Shown: positions 16,490 to 23,857 of the stretch, in pieces
Numbering within the stretch: position 1 is the first letter of the stretch
Layout of the letters: the number at the start of each line of letters is the position of its first letter
Source: Stenotrophomonas sp. UBA7346
Lineage (GTDB): Bacteria; Pseudomonadota; Gammaproteobacteria; Xanthomonadales; Xanthomonadaceae
Length of the DNA stretch: 33,757 bases
Assembly (NCBI GenBank): GCA_002471015.1
Contig: DKPB01000041.1
Coordinates: forward strand, 1-33,757
Reading direction: 5' to 3'
Notes under the pieces: generated by a model
Database searches by the model: none
The model's input: the letters and a program-made list of their open reading frames with translations, nothing else
What the model was told of the DNA's origin: nothing
Made by a program: the position numbers and the translations under genes

Positions 16490-18865
16490 TTAGAATTCCT
16501 GCCAGTCCGACTCTGCCAGCTCGGCCACGGCCGTGCGGGCCGGCGCCCGACGGCGCGGTGTCGGCATGGTTGCAGGTGCCTGTGGGGCAGGGCGGGCTGC
16601 CGGTTCACGCTGCGCCGCCGCGCTGCTGGTATCGGCGCTATCTTCTTCCAGCTGGAAGACAGAGACCACGTTGGCCAGATGGGCTGCCTGTTCTTCCATC
16701 GAACGCGCAGCGGCAGTGGCTTCCTCCACCAATGCGGCATTCTGCTGGGTGGTCTCGTCCATCTGCACCACGGTCTGGTTGACCTGTTCGATGCCGGCGG
16801 ACTGCTCCTGCGAGGCGGCGGAGATCTCGGCCATGATGTCGGTGACGCGCTGCACCGAGGCGACAATCTCGCCCATGGTGGTGCCCGCCTTCCTGACCAG
16901 TGCCGAGCCATCGGCCACCTTGCCCACGGAGTCATCGATCAGGCCCTTGATCTCCTTGGCCGCACCTGCGGAGCGCTGGGCAAGGGTACGGACTTCGCTG
17001 GCGACCACCGCAAAACCGCGGCCCTGTTCGCCGGCGCGGGCGGCTTCCACTGCTGCATTCAGCGCCAGGATATTGGTCTGGAAGGCAATGCCATCGATCA
17101 CCGAAATGATCTCGGCGATCTTGCGCGAGGACTGCTCGATCTGGGTCATGGTGCTGACCACCTGGCTGACCACTTCCCCACCCTGCGAGGCCACCGACGC
17201 GGCGCCGATGGCCAACTGATTGGCCTGGCGTGCCGATTCGGCGTTCTGGCGCACGGTGGAGGTCAGTTCCTCCATCGAAGCGGCGGTTTCTTCCAGGTTG
17301 GCGGCCTGCTGCTCGGTACGTCGCGACAGGTCGTTGTTGCCGGAGGCGATCTCGGTGGCGGCCGAGTTGATCGAGACCGAGGACTGCTTGATGCGACCGA
17401 CGATGCCGGTCAGCTGCTCGGCCGTGGCATTGGCGTCGTCACGCATGGTGGCGAACACGCCCTGGTAATCGCCGTGCATGCGGACGGTGAGGTCGCCGCG
17501 TGACAGGGCCGAAAGCAGCGCCGAGATCTGCTCCAGGCTGCTGGCGTTGGCGTCGAGCAGGCTGTTGATCTGCTCGGCCAGCTGCAGGAAGAAGCCGTCC
17601 TTGCCAACGGTGTCGACGCGGCCGCTGAGGTCGCCGGCGGCGGCGGCCGCGATCACGCGTGCTACTTCCTTTTCCACCAGTGCCTCGGTGGTGCGGTCAC
17701 GCCACTCGACAACATTGCCCACCGGCGCCCCGGACTCGTCACGGATCACCGAGATGGTCTGTGCGAACTCGGCGCCGCCGAAGCGCATCTCGCGTTTGAA
17801 CACGCCCGTCTTCTCCAGCACGTCTATGACCTTGCCGTCGACTTCGCCGCGGTACTCCAGCGCGGTGACATGCTGGCCGATCAGCGGTTTGCTGGCATCG
17901 TAATGGGTGAGCTCGGTGGCGATGTCCTCGCTGTATTCGGCGAGCTTGTCCTGCAGGGCGCGGTTGGCGTAAACGATCTCCAGGTCGGTGTTGGTCAGGT
18001 ATACGCCGGTGGAGGAGTAGTCCAGCGCGGTGCGGATGCGCAGGTTCTCGTTGGCAATGACCTGGTCACGCTCGATGCGCTCGCGCAGATCGCGTTGCAT
18101 GCGCTGCATGGCGCGCAACAGGTCGCCGACTTCATCACTGCGCGCAACATCGATATGGCCATCCAGCTTGCCGCTGGCAACCTCGTTGGCCACGTCCACA
18201 GCGCCGCGCATGGAGCCAACCAGCGAGCGGGCAAACAGCCACACCAGCACCAGCCCTGCAATGACACCGACCAGTACGGCGACCACGATCAATACTGCGG
18301 ATGCGGTGTAGGTCTCGGAGGCCTGTTTGGCAGCGGCCTGGGCGCGGGCATTGTCGTTGGTGGCCAGTGCCTGCAGTGACGTATAGGCCTTGCGGTGCAG
18401 GTTGCGGGTTTCGCCGACGAAAGTGTCGATGGCGTCATCCGGGAGCTCCAGCTCCAGCATCTCGGTGACGGCGTCGTAGGAGCGCTCGGTGGCCTTCCAG
18501 TCAGTGACGAAGGCATCAAACAGCTTCTTCTGTTCCGGATTGTCAATCAGCTTGGGATACGCGGCGATGGTTGCATCGATCTCCTTGCGCAGCTCGCCTG
18601 CTCGCGCCTTGGCGTCTGCTTTCACCTCGTCGCTGGCACGTACCAGGCTCTGGTAGGAGGCATTGCGGTACTCGCTGACCATGCCGCTCAGTTCGCCGGT
18701 GGTGCGCAGGCTGGGCATGCGGTTGTCGGCGAGATCGGTGGTGACGTTGTTGAGCGAGTGCAGGCCGCGATAGGCCACGATGCCCTGCAGCAGCATGACG
18801 AACAGCACGACGCCAAAGGTAAGCATCAGCTTCGGCTTGAGTTTCAGCGAGTTGATCCAATGCAT
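16490..18865 (-). CDS. Methyl-accepting chemotaxis protein with 4-helix-bundle and PAS domains (MCP 2)
   Basis: 791 residues from the ATG at 18865 (GGAG 10 bases upstream). First helix about 13-33 (LMLTFGVVLFVMLLQGI); the periplasmic helical part (about 35-190, with YRNASYQSLVRAS) fits a four-helix-bundle ligand domain; second helix about 192-214. HAMP follows (ANEVASGKLDGHIDVARSDE), then a cytoplasmic PAS domain (about 275-390: LDYSSTGVYLTNTDLEIVYA, EWRDRTTEALVEKE), more HAMP-like sequence (RGDLTVRMHGDYQGVF) and the signalling domain with IDGIAFQTNILALNAAVE. An Ala/Pro-rich tether of about 50 residues ends in DWQEF, a CheR-binding-type pentapeptide. The PAS domain could sense redox, heme or energy state; no diagnostic cofactor residue is clear. 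It may be transcribed with the upstream OB-fold gene. Confidence 0.95.
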   Translation of the reverse strand: MHWINSLKLKPKLMLTFGVVLFVMLLQGIVAYRGLHSLNNVTTDLADNRMPSLRTTGELSGMVSEYRNASYQSLVRASDEVKADAKARAGELRKEIDATIAAYPKLIDNPEQKKLFDAFVTDWKATERSYDAVTEMLELELPDDAIDTFVGETRNLHRKAYTSLQALATNDNARAQAAAKQASETYTASAVLIVVAVLVGVIAGLVLVWLFARSLVGSMRGAVDVANEVASGKLDGHIDVARSDEVGDLLRAMQRMQRDLRERIERDQVIANENLRIRTALDYSSTGVYLTNTDLEIVYANRALQDKLAEYSEDIATELTHYDASKPLIGQHVTALEYRGEVDGKVIDVLEKTGVFKREMRFGGAEFAQTISVIRDESGAPVGNVVEWRDRTTEALVEKEVARVIAAAAAGDLSGRVDTVGKDGFFLQLAEQINSLLDANASSLEQISALLSALSRGDLTVRMHGDYQGVFATMRDDANATAEQLTGIVGRIKQSSVSINSAATEIASGNNDLSRRTEQQAANLEETAASMEELTSTVRQNAESARQANQLAIGAASVASQGGEVVSQVVSTMTQIEQSSRKIAEIISVIDGIAFQTNILALNAAVEAARAGEQGRGFAVVASEVRTLAQRSAGAAKEIKGLIDDSVGKVADGSALVRKAGTTMGEIVASVQRVTDIMAEISAASQEQSAGIEQVNQTVVQMDETTQQNAALVEEATAAARSMEEQAAHLANVVSVFQLEEDSADTSSAAAQREPAARPAPQAPATMPTPRRRAPARTAVAELAESDWQEF

Positions 18866-18913
18866 CTTGCGCTTTCTCCGGAAACAGCACCGCGCCCTTA
18901 CAGCGCGGAGGGC

Positions 18914-18934
18914 CACGCCGGCAGCGCCGGCGTG
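18914..18934 (-). terminator. Possible hairpin between OB-fold gene and MCP 2
   Basis: Perfect 9-bp arms CACGCCGGC / GCCGGCGTG around a 3-base loop, 13 bases after the OB-fold gene stop. There is no T-run on the minus strand, so it may be an attenuator or RNA-stabilising structure rather than a terminator. Confidence 0.3.
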
Positions 18935-18947
18935 CACACAGGCATGA

Positions 18948-19334
18948 TTACTTGATGTTGGCCAGCTTCAGGCCGGCCGGCGAGCTGACTTCGATTTCAG
19001 CGCGCGAGGCATCGCGCTGGATGCGGCCGATCACGCACACGGTCTTGCCTTCCAGCGTTTCCAGCGGGAAGCCGAACTTGCTGCGGTTGGCGCCGGCGAT
19101 GCGGGCCGAGAAGGTGTGGCGCGGGAACGCGCCGCCCATGTGCAGGAAGGTCGGCTGGCCTTCGGAGCCTTCGGCATAGCGGGCTTTCTCGACCTTGCCG
19201 CAGACCATGCCGTCCTTGCCAGCGAAACGAGCAGCGGTTTCCGGCGGGATCATTTCAGCCGTATCGGCAGCGGCGGCGAACGAGGCGGTTGCCAGGACGG
19301 CAGCCGAGAACAGCGGAAGCAGGTGCTTGTACAT
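18948..19334 (-). CDS. Small exported OB-fold-like protein in the chemotaxis cluster
   Basis: 128 residues with a clear signal peptide (MYKHLLPLFSAAVLATASFA, cleavage near AAAD). The mature part (about 105 residues) reads like a compact OB-fold: MVCGKVEKARYAEG, GQPTFLHMGGAFPRHTF, RSKFGFPLETLEGKTVCVIG and AEIEVSSPAGLKL. The pattern CGKV...GQPTFL...F...G.I...IEV.SP recalls the OB domains beside YhcR-type nucleases and related exported proteins; no nuclease domain is present. The two cysteines (VCGKV, TVCVIG) could form a disulfide. The ATG at 19334 has GGAG 6 bases upstream; the frame runs further back without conserved sequence. A FliA-type promoter lies ~50 bases upstream, putting a periplasmic protein of unknown role under flagellar control between cheW and MCP 2. 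Function is not known. Confidence 0.75.
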   Translation of the reverse strand: MYKHLLPLFSAAVLATASFAAAADTAEMIPPETAARFAGKDGMVCGKVEKARYAEGSEGQPTFLHMGGAFPRHTFSARIAGANRSKFGFPLETLEGKTVCVIGRIQRDASRAEIEVSSPAGLKLANIK

Positions 19335-19386
19335 CGATATCTCCGGGATGACGTTGGGCCCGTCGGGGAGGGCGGGCATGCAAGCG

Positions 19387-19413
19387 CTATCGGCCGTGCT
19401 CAGGCAGGCTGAA
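19387..19413 (-). promoter_or_regulatory. FliA-type promoter of OB-fold gene (and MCP 2)
   Basis: Minus strand TTCAGCCT, 11 bases, GCCGATAG. The -10 matches sigma-28 at seven of eight positions; the -35 is weak but close to that of the MCP 3 promoter (TACAGCCT). Confidence 0.6.
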
Positions 19414-19455
19414 GTCCTGCGTCCTGATTTGTGACGGCGCTCATGGTTTTGCGGC

Positions 19456-19950
19456 TCAGGCGACGGCCTCTTCGGCGCTGGCCGGCTGGCCAAGGTCAGC
19501 GGTGTCGAGCAGGGTCTCGATGTCCAGCAGGATCAACATGCGGTCGTCCTGGGTACCGATGCCGGAAATGAAGCGGGTATCGACGGCGGCGCCAAATTCC
19601 GGGGTGGGGCGGATCTGCTCGGCGGCAAGCGGGATCACATCGGACACGCTGTCGACGACGATGCCGACCACGCGGTCTTCCACGTTGAGGACGATCATCA
19701 CGGTGAACGCATCGTAGCGGGCTTCATCCAGGCGCAGCTTCAGGCGCAGGTCGATCACCGGCACGATGGTGCCGCGCAGGTTGATGACGCCCTTGATGTA
19801 GTCCGGTGCGTCCGGAACGCGCGTTACCGAATCGTAGCCACGGATCTCCTGGACCTTGAGGATGTCCACGCCGTAGTGCTCGTTGCCGAGGGTGAAGCTG
19901 AGGTACTCGCCGCCGGTGCCTTCGGCGGTGGGGTTGCGGGTATCGTTCAT
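19456..19950 (-). CDS. cheW: Chemotaxis coupling protein CheW
   Basis: 164 residues, a single CheW domain: EYLSFTLGNEHYGVDILKVQ, RVPDAPDYIKGVINLRGTIV, PVIDLRLKL and MLILLDIETLL. CheW joins the CheA P5 domain to receptor tips in the chemosensory array. The ATG at 19950 has AGGA 7 bases upstream. It is monocistronic or leads into the OB-fold gene, which also has its own promoter. A near-consensus FliA promoter sits 48 bases upstream. This is the classic coupler; a second CheW-domain protein (29346-30362) has an extra N-terminal region and a ParP-like context. Confidence 0.96.
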   Translation of the reverse strand: MNDTRNPTAEGTGGEYLSFTLGNEHYGVDILKVQEIRGYDSVTRVPDAPDYIKGVINLRGTIVPVIDLRLKLRLDEARYDAFTVMIVLNVEDRVVGIVVDSVSDVIPLAAEQIRPTPEFGAAVDTRFISGIGTQDDRMLILLDIETLLDTADLGQPASAEEAVA

Positions 19951-19998
19951 GGCGGGTCCTGGTCCTGGCGGGTGCCGGTGCGTGCGGCTGTTGCACCG

Positions 19999-20025
19999 GT
20001 ATCGGCGCCAGGGACGAGGACTTTA
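19999..20025 (-). promoter_or_regulatory. FliA (sigma-28) promoter of cheW
   Basis: Minus strand TAAAGTCC, 11 bases, GCCGATAC: the -35 matches the consensus TAAAGTTT at six of eight and the -10 GCCGATAA at seven of eight, with exact spacing. Confidence 0.85.
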
Positions 20026-20112
20026 GCGACGGGGTGCGGTTGCTTGCCAGCTTGCCCGCGGGCACTGCGGCCACGCCGGTACCGCGGGGTGGGCAATCGC
20101 AGGGAGGGCGCG

Positions 20113-20880
20113 TCAGTCGCCGTTGCTGCGGGCTTTGCGCAGGCGGTCGATACGGAAGATGTAGCGCTGGATCGTATTGTCGGCGCCGCGTGGCAGATCG
20201 CTGAAGCGCAGCCCGGCCCGGGTCATCTCCACACCGTTGGGCTGCTTCTGCTGGCGCAGGTTGCACACCACCAGGGCGGTGGAGAAAGGCGTGCTTTCCG
20301 GTATGTCGAGCACACCGGTATAGCGTGACTGCAGGTTCAGCAGGGTCTGCTCGGGCGGCAGCAGCAGGGCGATGCCGCCGGCGCTGATGTCGAGGACGCG
20401 CAGGCGGATCGGCGTGCCGCCCTCGGGGTCGGGCAGTTCGAAGTAGGGCGAGTCTCCTACCGGCGTTTCCAGTCGATAGAACTCGCGACGCTGCAGGTGG
20501 TATACCTCATCGGGAAGCTCCACCTCGAAGGCGACATGACCTTCGCGGCTGATGCGGCGATGGCCGTGCAGCTGGAAACGAACCGTTACCTTGTCCACCT
20601 GGCCGAAACAGAGCAGGCCGGCAGCGGCTTCGGCGGTGTTGTTCACCGACGGCACAGGGCTGGCATCCAGCACCATGCTGTCCCCGTCCACCTCAAGTAC
20701 CGCGGACGGGAAGGATTGATCACGACCGTCGGGGTGCACGGTGACCATGGCGCGCTGGTCGATCATGGCCTGCAGCAGATGCCTGATCTGGTGGCGGTTG
20801 CGCACCATGAAACGTTCATCGGCATACAGGTTGCCGGCATGGGGAGAGGCCGTGGGTGCTGGTGATGCGTGGTCGGGCAT
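20113..20880 (-). CDS. ycgR: YcgR-type c-di-GMP-binding flagellar brake protein
   Basis: 255 residues, near the usual ~245. The N-terminal half (about 20-125) fits the YcgR beta-barrel domain (RHLLQAMIDQRAMVTVHPDG ... FGQVDKVTVRFQLHG). The C-terminal PilZ domain has the c-di-GMP signature: RxxxR at Arg132-Arg136 (RREFYR) and DISAGGIAL at 164-172. YcgR proteins with bound c-di-GMP interact with the motor and slow or bias rotation. The ATG at 20880 is preferred to the TTG at 20919; neither has a strong ribosome site. A consensus-like FliA promoter lies about 60 bases upstream, so the brake is made with the late flagellar genes. It is flanked by cheW and MCP 3. Confidence 0.92.
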   Translation of the reverse strand: MPDHASPAPTASPHAGNLYADERFMVRNRHQIRHLLQAMIDQRAMVTVHPDGRDQSFPSAVLEVDGDSMVLDASPVPSVNNTAEAAAGLLCFGQVDKVTVRFQLHGHRRISREGHVAFEVELPDEVYHLQRREFYRLETPVGDSPYFELPDPEGGTPIRLRVLDISAGGIALLLPPEQTLLNLQSRYTGVLDIPESTPFSTALVVCNLRQQKQPNGVEMTRAGLRFSDLPRGADNTIQRYIFRIDRLRKARSNGD

Positions 20881-20940
20881 GGGCACTTGTGCGTGGCGGC
20901 GTTGAGCAACAACCCGCAAGGGCGGGTGCTGCGAAATGTG

Positions 20941-20967
20941 ATATCGGCCGCCTTTTTAGCATCTTTA
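20941..20967 (-). promoter_or_regulatory. FliA (sigma-28) promoter of ycgR
   Basis: Minus strand TAAAGATG, 11 bases, GCCGATAT. Five bases of the -35 (TAAAG) and seven of the -10 match the sigma-28 consensus. Confidence 0.85.
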
Positions 20968-21232
20968 GTGCCCGCTGTTATGGTTTGCGGTCAAATCGAG
21001 ACAGGCTGGTAATGCGTGCGAAGCGGATACCGGTTCTGCTGGCTCTGTTGCTCGCATCCACTTGCCGTGCGCCGGGATTCTGACGCTGGCGAGTGGCGAT
21101 GCCACGACAAACGACAGAGTGCGGTGCGGGCCACCGTGCTGGCGGCTGCAATCAGAAGCATCTTGTTTCAAACCCAGGAAAGCGGCGGCAGGCAGGCCGG
21201 AGAGTTTCCCGCCCGCCGCCCAAGGCGGTGGC
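20968..21232. other. Gap between ycgR promoter and MCP 3
   Basis: No gene is supported. It contains a 23-codon open frame on the + strand (21012-21083) that resembles a lipoprotein signal (LLALLLASTC) with AGG 6 bases upstream, and a hairpin near 21182-21219 downstream of MCP 3. Confidence 0.45.
21182..21219 (-). terminator. Possible terminator of MCP 3
   Basis: Seven-bp GC arms (GCGGCGG / CCGCCGC) with a 24-base loop, followed on the minus strand by TTTCCTGGGTTT. Weak but suitably placed 14 bases after the stop. Confidence 0.35.
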
Positions 21233-23464
21233 TCAGAACTCCTGCCAATCCTCACCGCCGGTCACCGGCGAGCGGGAGGGGGCTTTGGGAATGGCGCGCA
21301 ACGTCGGCCGTGCCCGTGCTTGCGGCGGCGGCACGCTGGCGGCTACGCGGGCCAGCGAAACACTCACACTGTCGGCCAGTTGGAACTGTGCGACCGCTTC
21401 GGTCAGTTGGCGCGCCTGGTCCTCCATCGAGCGTGCTGCTGCGGTGGCTTCCTCCACCAGCGCTGCGTTCTGCTGGGTGGTCTCGTCCATCTGCATGACC
21501 GTCTGGTTGACCTGCTCGATGCCGGCGGTCTGTTCGTGCGAGGCGGCGGCGATATCGGCCATGATGGTGGTTACCCGCTGCACGGAGGCGACGATCTCGT
21601 CCATGGTGGTGCCGGCGCGGCGCACCAGCTGTGAGCCTTCACTGACCTTGCCGACCGAGTCATCGATCAGCGATTTGATTTCCTTGGCGGCAGCGGCGGA
21701 ACGTTGTGCAAGCGTGCGTACCTCCGAGGCCACCACGGCGAAGCCACGGCCCTGGTCACCGGCACGCGCTGCTTCCACGGCTGCGTTCAGGGCCAGGATG
21801 TTGGTCTGGAAGGCAATGCCATCGATCACGCTGATGATGTCGGCGATGCGTTGCGAGGACTGTTCGATGGAGGTCATGGTATTGACGACCTGTCCGACTA
21901 CCTCGCCCCCCTGTGCCGCCACAGTGGCCGCGCCGCGGGCAAGCTGGTCGGCCTGCCGTGCATGCTCGGCGTTCTGGCGGACGGTGGAGGTCAGTTCCTC
22001 CATCGAGGCGGCGGTTTCTTCCAGGTTGGCGGCCTGCTGCTCGGTACGGCGCGACAGGTCGTTGTTGCCAGTGGCGATTTCGGTGGCCGCCAGGCTGATG
22101 CTGCCGCTGCTGGCCTGGATGCGGGTGACGATGGCTGCCAATTGGTCGATGCTGCTGTTGCCGTCGTCACGCATGCGAGCGAACACGCCGTGGAAGTCGC
22201 CGTCCATGCGCGCGGTCAAGTCGCCCTGGGCAATGGCCTGCAGCAGCCGCGACAGGTGGCCCAGGTTGTCCTCGGTGCTGTGCATCAGGGCATTCAGGCT
22301 GCCGACCATGTCGCGGAAATCGTACTCGAAGCGCTCGGCGTCACCGCGCTGGCTGAAATCTCCCGCGGCGGCGGCCGAGGCCAGTCGCTTGATCTCGGCA
22401 TTGATTGCCGACAGGCTGGCTTTGGTGCCGTCCATGGCGTCGGTGATGACGGCTTTTTCGCCAGGCAGGCGATCCATGTCCACCGACAGGTCGCCGCGGG
22501 CATAGTGGCGCATGACATCGACCGCCTTCATCTTGACGGCGATGTGCTGTGCAACCAGGGCGTTGACGCCGCCCACCATGTGCCCGAATTCACCGGGGAA
22601 GCGACTCTCGTCCATGCGGTAGCTGATCTGGCCCTCGTCGTGCTCGCGGGCCATGTCCAGCTGTGCGGCGATGACCGATTTCAGCTGGTTCTGCATGCGC
22701 TGCATCGATGACAACAGACTACCGATCTCATCCTTGCGGCTGCTGTCGATGCTGCCGTCCAGGCGGCCGTTGGCGACGTCGTCGGCAACTCGCAGGGCGG
22801 CCCCCACCGGACCAACGATAGAGCGTACGATCACCACGCCCAGCGCCGCGGACAGTATGCCTAGCAGCGCCATGCAGAGGAAGATGACGGCGATGCTGCG
22901 TGCCTGGGTAGCATTGGCAAGTGCTACTTCGCGGTCCAGCGCGGACACCACATAGACCGAGAGCTGCTCGAGGGCATCGAACAGTTCGCGACGGCTGACC
23001 CTCGACTGGTCATTGGAAATGGTCTGTGCCAGTTCATGCTGCCCGTCGCCGATCGCTTTTTCCATCAAGGCGTGGGCGCTGAAGTAGCTTTCCATGGTTG
23101 TCTGCATCTGTGCGTACAGACGCTGTTGTTCGGTACTGGCCGTCAGGGCCTCGTATTGCTTGCGGTGCTCGGCCAACTTCTGCCGCTGGTCGCTGATGCG
23201 CTGGTTGTATTCGGCCACGAACTGCGGTTCGTCCAGATGCGAGAGCTGCGACAATTCGGCGATGCGGATTTCCGCCAGATCGGAGCGGATCCGTTCCAGA
23301 TACTGGACGGCTGGCATGTAGCGGCTGGTGACCTCATCCAGTTGGGCGGTGGCCTGCTTGAGGCGCACGACGGCAAAGCCGCCCAAGGCGAGGGTAGTGA
23401 GCGTGGTCAAGGTGAACGCGATCGCGAGCTTGCGGGCAATGCTCAGGTTGCGGAAGAACTCCAT
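21233..23464 (-). CDS. Methyl-accepting chemotaxis protein, 4-helix-bundle type with serial HAMP segments (MCP 3)
   Basis: 743 residues. The ATG at 23464 follows a long GGAGAGAGAG ribosome site. First helix about 12-32; periplasmic helical bundle about 33-190 (RLKQATAQLDEVTSRYMPAV, RIAELSQLSH); second helix about 192-214. HAMP (ADDVANGRLDGSIDSSRKDE) is followed by at least three more HAMP-like segments (ARGDLSVDMDRLPGEK, AAGDFSQRGDAERFEYDF, AQGDLTARMDGDFHGVF), separated by a shared RFPGEFG element. The signalling hairpin contains IDGIAFQTNILALNAAVE. The C-terminus is a Pro/Arg-rich tether ending in DWQEF, a CheR-tether-type motif. It is closely related to MCP 4, next upstream. Ligand unknown. 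A FliA-type promoter lies about 110 bases upstream. Confidence 0.95.
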   Translation of the reverse strand: MEFFRNLSIARKLAIAFTLTTLTTLALGGFAVVRLKQATAQLDEVTSRYMPAVQYLERIRSDLAEIRIAELSQLSHLDEPQFVAEYNQRISDQRQKLAEHRKQYEALTASTEQQRLYAQMQTTMESYFSAHALMEKAIGDGQHELAQTISNDQSRVSRRELFDALEQLSVYVVSALDREVALANATQARSIAVIFLCMALLGILSAALGVVIVRSIVGPVGAALRVADDVANGRLDGSIDSSRKDEIGSLLSSMQRMQNQLKSVIAAQLDMAREHDEGQISYRMDESRFPGEFGHMVGGVNALVAQHIAVKMKAVDVMRHYARGDLSVDMDRLPGEKAVITDAMDGTKASLSAINAEIKRLASAAAAGDFSQRGDAERFEYDFRDMVGSLNALMHSTEDNLGHLSRLLQAIAQGDLTARMDGDFHGVFARMRDDGNSSIDQLAAIVTRIQASSGSISLAATEIATGNNDLSRRTEQQAANLEETAASMEELTSTVRQNAEHARQADQLARGAATVAAQGGEVVGQVVNTMTSIEQSSQRIADIISVIDGIAFQTNILALNAAVEAARAGDQGRGFAVVASEVRTLAQRSAAAAKEIKSLIDDSVGKVSEGSQLVRRAGTTMDEIVASVQRVTTIMADIAAASHEQTAGIEQVNQTVMQMDETTQQNAALVEEATAAARSMEDQARQLTEAVAQFQLADSVSVSLARVAASVPPPQARARPTLRAIPKAPSRSPVTGGEDWQEF

Positions 23465-23571
23465 CTCTCTCTCTCCAGATCATCAGCGGCTGTACCGTGC
23501 GGGCCCACGTTCCTCGTGATGGCCCCCGCGCGGCGGGTCTGCAGCACCGCGTTGCGGTGGTGTTAGAGCGG

Positions 23572-23598
23572 ATAGCGGCGCTTGCAATGAAGGCTGTA
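23572..23598 (-). promoter_or_regulatory. FliA-type promoter of MCP 3
   Basis: Minus strand TACAGCCT, 11 bases, GCCGCTAT. Both boxes deviate by a few bases, but the -10 is identical to that of the STAS-cheY-cheA promoter and the spacing is exact. Confidence 0.65.
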
Positions 23599-23794
23599 GA
23601 GAGCGAAGGGTCATAGTTTTCTTAAGAATTCAGCGCGGGTCATTGCGTAGATTTCACCTTGCTGAGGCCTTCATATTCGTCAGAAAGAAAGCGCGACCAA
23701 TGCCCGTAAGAGAACGTGCGTCATGACCCGTTTCAATCTTGCGACGGTGCCGGTACGGCTATTTTGGGTGGTGCTGGCGCGCGTTCTGCTTACG
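23599..23794. other. Intergenic region between MCP 4 and MCP 3
   Basis: About 200 bases with no supported gene between the MCP 3 promoter and the MCP 4 terminator. It is more AT-rich than its flanks; nothing else is recognised. Confidence 0.5.
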
Positions 23795-23827
23795 GAAAAA
23801 AAGAGCCCCCGCACGGGTGCGGGGGCT
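23795..23827 (-). terminator. Intrinsic terminator of MCP 4
   Basis: Perfect 10-bp stem (AGCCCCCGCA / TGCGGGGGCT) with a 4-base loop, followed on the minus strand by a T-run (complement of the A7 at 23796-23802), 30 bases after the MCP 4 stop. A textbook rho-independent terminator. Confidence 0.93.
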
Positions 23828-23857
23828 GTCTGTCTGGGGCGAACGCTGGTGGTCAGG

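Noticed and set aside
21552..21559. FliA -10-like match (complement of ATATCGGC) inside MCP 3
   Set aside because: No -35 at the 11-base spacing and it lies inside a coding region; treated as background. The match at 16629-16636 fails for the same reason.
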